DNA of 64,000 nt. Source: Styela clava (lineage: Eukaryota; Chordata; Ascidiacea; Stolidobranchia; Styelidae). The notes under the pieces were generated by a model, which saw only the letters and a list, made by a program, of their open reading frames with translations, was not told where the DNA came from and did no database searches. The stretch's first letter is position 1. Each line of letters begins with the position of its first letter. Below, one piece after another: positions 60,435 to 64,000 of the stretch. Location of the stretch: positions 10,259,135 to 10,323,134 of the forward strand of contig NC_135255.1 in assembly GCF_964204865.1 (NCBI RefSeq), in the 5' to 3' direction. A program made the position numbers and the translations under genes.

Positions 60435-61274
60435 CTTCTTTTCAATTGTTTACTTTTATAATTTAAAGAAAAACTTGAAAACAAAATGTCTCATCATTGA
60501 CCTGGGAACTGTTGGATAAGAGTGGTAATTTTGTCAGCTATCCGACACAGCCTGTATGGGCTTTGTCTGTAAAGGGCTTTGTCTGAGTATATTAATCGAA
60601 AAGCAAGCGGCAGTGTTTTGCGCTAATTGGTTAAGTCCTCAAAATCCTAGGCATTTGTCTAGACTGGCCTGCGTCATGCTCTACAGTCTACATACAGTAT
60701 AACGTTAGATTGAAGAGAAGCTTAGAAACACAGAATTAAATTATTTCTCTATTCCCCAAAGCAAACTTGAAAATTCTCTTGAGGTTTGCGGGATTGCTTT
60801 CATCAGATGTGCTGTAAACACTCAATGACGTAGTTACTTATCGATCTTAAGATCGGTAAGTATATTGATAGGTATTTGTCTGTGTGTGTGTCTGTTAGAT
60901 GCACGCGATATCTCACGAAAGCGAGATTGAATCTGCTCCAGATTTTGCATGTGCATTCATCTTATCTCGGACCAGAAGCCTATTGATTTTGGGCGAATTA
61001 TGTCGTATAATTAGCGAGTTATCAATCAATTATTGATATAGTGATCTAGATTTTTGTAAAGCGAGAGAATTTTGAAACCCGCCGAGTGTGTGTGTGCGAT
61101 GCGCAGTGCGCAAGTTACAAGAGCGGATGATTCGAAACTGCAGTTTCTGTTTTGGGGGATCCCCTAACTATCGATCGATAAGTCTTCGGTTTCCAACCGA
61201 TATTCTCGTTAGGTACTTGAAAGTATTATTTACCTTTGGTTTGTGTACTTTTGTAGCAGATACCAAAATTAACT
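60435..61274. other. TMEM70 to I29-protein intergenic region
   Basis: Contains a relative of the repeat at 44.6/48.4 kb: gatcttaagatcggtaag at about 60844, cgcgatatctcacgaa at about 60904 and tatcgatcgataagtctt near 61170. No gene is supported apart from the flanking ones. Confidence 0.5.
60836..61215 (+). repeat. Diverged copy of the GATCTTAAGATC repeat
   Basis: Shares cttatcgatcttaagatcgg, gataggtatttgtctg, tctgttagatg and cgcgatatctcacgaa with 44683-44770, then aactgcagtttct and cgatcgataagtct with 44770-44805. A larger copy that retains sequence lost or changed in the 44.7-kb one. Confidence 0.65.
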
Positions 61275-62004
61275 ATGCCCGTGTATTGTTACACTATATT
61301 GATACTTTGCTGCATCGGAGCCGTTAATAGCCGTCCTGTTGACATCGGAGCCGTTAATAGCCGTCCGACTAATACCAAGCCTAAAGTAGAGAGATGGGAA
61401 AAGAATTGGGATGCATGGAAAGAACAATTTGGTGAGATTTATTGATTTTTTGCCCAACTCGAATCTGAATCGAATAACTGGTTAACTCTGACATGGGCAA
61501 ACTACCACCCGCGGGCCAAATTCAGCCAGCCCGTTTGGTAATTCAATCTGGCACGCCTGATGCTGCCACAACCAAATTAAACCCAAATTTTGATATTTTA
61601 GCAAAAAAAATAGCTCAAGGAATTAGTCGAGATTGCGATTAAATTTAGTTTTGGCACGAGGCCTATTGTTTTCCACTTTTGCTTTTGTAACACTGTTCAT
61701 AAAATGTAACGTTTTACGTCACACATGGCCCTTCAGTCTAGGTGGGCAAAATTTTTGGCCCCTGGTTCAAAAACCTAATAAAAAAGTTTTAATTCTTTGT
61801 TACGTCACAGGAAGGAATTATGAAACCGCTGAAGAAGAGGAGAGGCGGCACAACATTTGGTTGCAGAATAAGGCGCAGATTGAACAACACAACAGGGAAG
61901 CAGATGCCGGGAAACATACATATTATCAGGGAATTAACCAATTTGCTGACAAGGTAAGCGTGACCAATCAGAATCCTGCACGACCGAAAATCACTGATCC
62001 GTAA
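61275..62004 (+). CDS. Secreted I29 (cathepsin propeptide inhibitor) domain protein, 3' end unresolved
   Basis: Exon 1 (61275-61431) encodes a signal peptide (YTILILCCIGAV), a 10-residue tandem repeat (IGAVNSRPVD/IGAVNSRPTN) and the start of an I29 domain (WEKNWDAWKEQF). Exon 2 (61811-61953) joins in phase and supplies the rest: EEEERRHNIWLQNKAQIEQH, then GKHTYYQGINQFADK. The spacing of W..W, E-R-R-x-x-W, N, I-x-x-H-N and G-x-N-x-F-A-D is typical of cathepsin L-like propeptides. After exon 2 there is a donor (gtaagc), but no peptidase exon was found in the last 2 kb. If the donor is not used, the frame reads on 16 codons to a stop at 62002. So it is either a stand-alone inhibitor or a cysteine protease that runs past the window. 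Confidence 0.75.
61494..61770. mobile_element. hAT-like remnant in intron 1 of the I29 gene
   Basis: Left gggcaaactaccacccgcgg and right cttcagtctaggtgggcaaa are imperfect inverted partners, with gcgggcc / ggcccct inside. This type of end is common in non-autonomous hAT elements. No target duplication could be fixed. Confidence 0.45.
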
Positions 62005-62249
62005 CGGGCCAAAATGTTAATAAAAAAGGTTTATGGTGAGGCACTGTTTTTTTTTTTGTACGTGTTTTTCTTTTTCGCTCTAACAGCTCCGCGTGAGCAG
62101 TTATTGTTAGGTACAGAGTGACTATAATTTAAAACAATGAGGCAGACCAAGACCATTTGTTTAATCATTATAACAGCTTCACTAGTCACCGCGAATTATT
62201 GGCGGTGCGCAATATCATCCGTAAAATACAGTAACTTAAAAATACAGGT

Positions 62250-62480
62250 ACTCCCGTAGTATTCCAACAAGATGGCGGACACCGGAACGTAGTATGTGTA
62301 CCAGGTTAGGGTTAGGCCATAATTTCAGGTAGAAATACTACGGGAGTCACTTGGCTAGTCCCCGAACTCGTAATAGAACTAAAATATAGAAAATTGGAAT
62401 AAAAATTATGATCTAACACCAACCTGGTACACATACTATGACAGGTGTCCGCCATCTTGTTGCACATACTACGGAAGCGA
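62250..62480. mobile_element. Foldback MITE (family A)
   Basis: Left arm ctcccgtagtattccaacaa, gatggcggacaccggaacgt, ggttagggttaggccataat; right arm tgatctaacaccaacctgg, caggtgtccgccatcttgtt, cacatactacggaagcg. Same family as 31888-32131. An extra internal inversion (actacgggagtcacttggct) marks a composite structure. Confidence 0.8.
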
Positions 62481-62524
62481 CAAAATACACCACCTTGAAA
62501 TGAACAGCAATTGATTTATGCGCT

Positions 62525-62625
62525 CCGAGGTATTCGTACCAAGATGACGCACAACCTGAACAATCCTGACGTGGTACACATACTATGTTCAGGTTGTGCG
62601 CCATCTTGGTACGAACACTTCACCA
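62525..62625. mobile_element. Small near-perfect foldback
   Basis: gtattcgtaccaagatgacg followed by cacaacctgaac is inverted as gttcaggttgtg followed by cgccatcttggtacgaacac, leaving about 25 bases between arms. It lies directly after the family A MITE. Confidence 0.75.
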
Positions 62626-62738
62626 AGAACGATTCTTTTTATTATATACCATATATTTATATTTTAGGCTTAAGGTGAATCAATATATGGCTGTTTGGAT
62701 GGTGGACACGAATAATATCAAATCCTATACTCTATTCA

Positions 62739-63020
62739 GGGGCGTAGCAAGAGGGTGTTTTCATTTTTTGGGTCGGACCCCCCTCCCCCCCCTTTGAAAA
62801 TGTAAAAAAAATTTAATTCTTTTTCTGTATCATACATAGCGATTTTTCGTGGCTTGAAACGCTTTTTAGACTCTCAAGACTAATGAAAACACAAGTTTTC
62901 CGGCGTTCGTCCGGACCCGCTAACTGTTTCGATCCGACTTGGCAAATAGAAGTTTTAGAACCCCCCCCCCCCCCAAACCCCCCCTCCCCCTTTGTGAAAA
63001 TTTCTGGCTACGTCCCTGAT
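62739..63020. mobile_element. hAT-like element with C/G-run ends
   Basis: Left end caggggcgtagcaagagggt, right end tctggctacgtccctg, inverted; long C runs lie inside each end. No coding sequence and no clear target duplication. Confidence 0.6.
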
Positions 63021-63277
63021 TCCAAGCCCCAAAATCACGTGACAAATATCATCCCAGAAGCTTGAACGTCAGATTTTTTTTTGATTTGAAGGAGACGTTG
63101 AATATCATTTAACTATGTTACTTCCATTTTGTGTGTGTGTGCAAAAAAAGGAATAAAATCTTTGTCATTCTAGAATAAATTGTATTATTGTATCATTATT
63201 ATTATTAATTATTATTGGGGTGATTGGGAGAATACCTGAAATATTTTCTTCGAATCGAATCTCGAATACTCAAAAGG

Positions 63278-63520
63278 GCGTGCCAGCTGTATGTGCACCA
63301 ATATGGAGATAACTAATTTTGTTCGCCTACTTTACATCAAGTTGTGTAAAGGGACTGAAACATATGGGCAGGGGGTATATTCACTTGGCTATCACATACA
63401 GTCCCCAAACTCGTAATAGGACTGAAATATTCTAAGTTCAACTGGAAAGCTTAAGAAAAATCGGATTAAAATTATGGCTTCACCCTAATTCGTATTTGCC
63501 CTGGTACAGGAGTACCCTCA
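63278..63520 (+). repeat. MITE family A copy, homologous to 25535-25772
   Basis: Shares caatatggagataactaatt, catcaagttgtgtaaaggga, cagtccccaaactcgtaata and a final aggagtacc with the 25.5-kb copy. Confidence 0.7.
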
Positions 63521-63824
63521 AAAGATATTCGATTGCATGTGTTTTTTATTGTAATGAGTCCACCAGACCAGATAAATTACTGAAAACATGGAATCCAATA
63601 CAGTTAGCTGAGTGTTCGCACACAATAACAAAGTTATTCCATCAATAACTAACTAGAATTGAAAGTGCCATATGTCAGATGTCAGTGCAAAAATATAGCT
63701 GCACTACAAAAAATTGAGGAATTTAGTAACCTCAACTTTTATAGGCATAATAAAAAACAAGATGGCGGCGATTCAAATTTTTCATTCGAGTTAATCACTG
63801 AGTTACGTCTCACTGGTGGTTGGT

Positions 63825-63975
63825 TGGTGGGGGAAGAAGAAAGTCTATAAGATGGCTTAATCATAGGGCGAACCACGGCCTCTTGTCCGGTTACCAGTCC
63901 ATGGCGGGTATGGGATGATTTAACCAGTTATTTGTTTCCAGAGACATGGAATCAGAGGTGTGGTGGCGAGCGTTG
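63825..63975 (-). repeat. SINE family 1, internally deleted copy
   Basis: On the minus strand the head (cgctcgccaccacacctctg) is joined to the 3' part (ccatgtctctggaaacaaat, ccggacaagaggccgtggtt). The B box and central body are missing. Confidence 0.7.
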
Positions 63976-64000
63976 TAAATGCACAAAATACAATATACAC

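Larger units (their letters stand above)
61954..64000. other. Right end of the window: repeats only
   Basis: Apart from a possible read-through tail of the I29 gene, this stretch holds a MITE (62250-62480), a small foldback (62525-62625), an hAT-like element (62739-63020), a second MITE (63278-63520) and a SINE (63825-63975). I see no further gene or the missing peptidase exons. Confidence 0.55.

Noticed and set aside
62585-62797. A 70-codon ORF ending in a proline-rich GVARGCFHF-type peptide
   Set aside because: This peptide is the usual artefact of reading into an hAT-type terminus with a C run.

Overview
The window is animal nuclear DNA. It is AT-rich, with spliced genes that have GT/AG introns and a dense load of short interspersed elements. 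The protein-coding genes are ordinary metazoan ones whose best remembered matches are chordate, the introns are short and the genes are closely packed. The mix (intronless housekeeping genes beside multi-exon ones, tRNA-derived SINEs, foldback MITEs, Penelope and hAT remnants) fits an ascidian-like invertebrate chordate, but that placement is inference. Nothing prokaryotic or viral was recognised.

Layout. 0.7-1.2 kb: intronless TM2D1-type gene (+). 2.3-14.5 kb: the complete COPB1 gene, coatomer beta (+, 20 exons, 967 aa), reconstructed exon by exon with every splice phase consistent. 14.5-18.1 kb: intergenic DNA with a decayed coding stretch, a small ORF, an hAT-type MITE and a mariner-type MITE. 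18.1-21.2 kb: four-exon sulfotransferase-like gene (+) with a SINE in intron 1. 23.9-32.5 kb (-) and 33.8-37.0 kb (+): two complete ten-exon adenosine deaminase paralogues in head-to-head orientation with matching intron positions. 37-42 kb: intergenic, with a frameshifted THAP domain, an inverted Penelope 3' end and hAT pieces. 42.1-43.3 kb: single-exon seven-transmembrane receptor-like gene (-) broken by one base in a homopolymer. 43.3-52.6 kb: transposon island (hAT, Penelope GIY-YIG fragment, YqaJ-nuclease remnant, SINEs, and a hAT copy with perfect 8-bp target duplication carrying a nested TA-flanked MITE). 52.6-55.4 kb: intronless MFSD1 followed 417 bp later by intronless cyclin C (+). 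58.0-60.4 kb: TMEM70 (+, five exons). 61.3-62.0 kb: signal peptide plus cathepsin-type I29 propeptide exons (+), 3' end not found. 62-64 kb: MITEs, an hAT element and a SINE.

The genes do not form one pathway. They are housekeeping functions: COPI traffic, a lysosomal transporter (MFSD1), Mediator cyclin C, ATP-synthase/complex assembly (TMEM70) and purine salvage (the ADA pair). The unusual aspects are the ADA inverted duplication, the broken orphan receptor, the MFSD1-CCNC intronless tandem with a candidate trans-splice acceptor, and the transposon archaeology. I did not find a convincing new multi-gene system.
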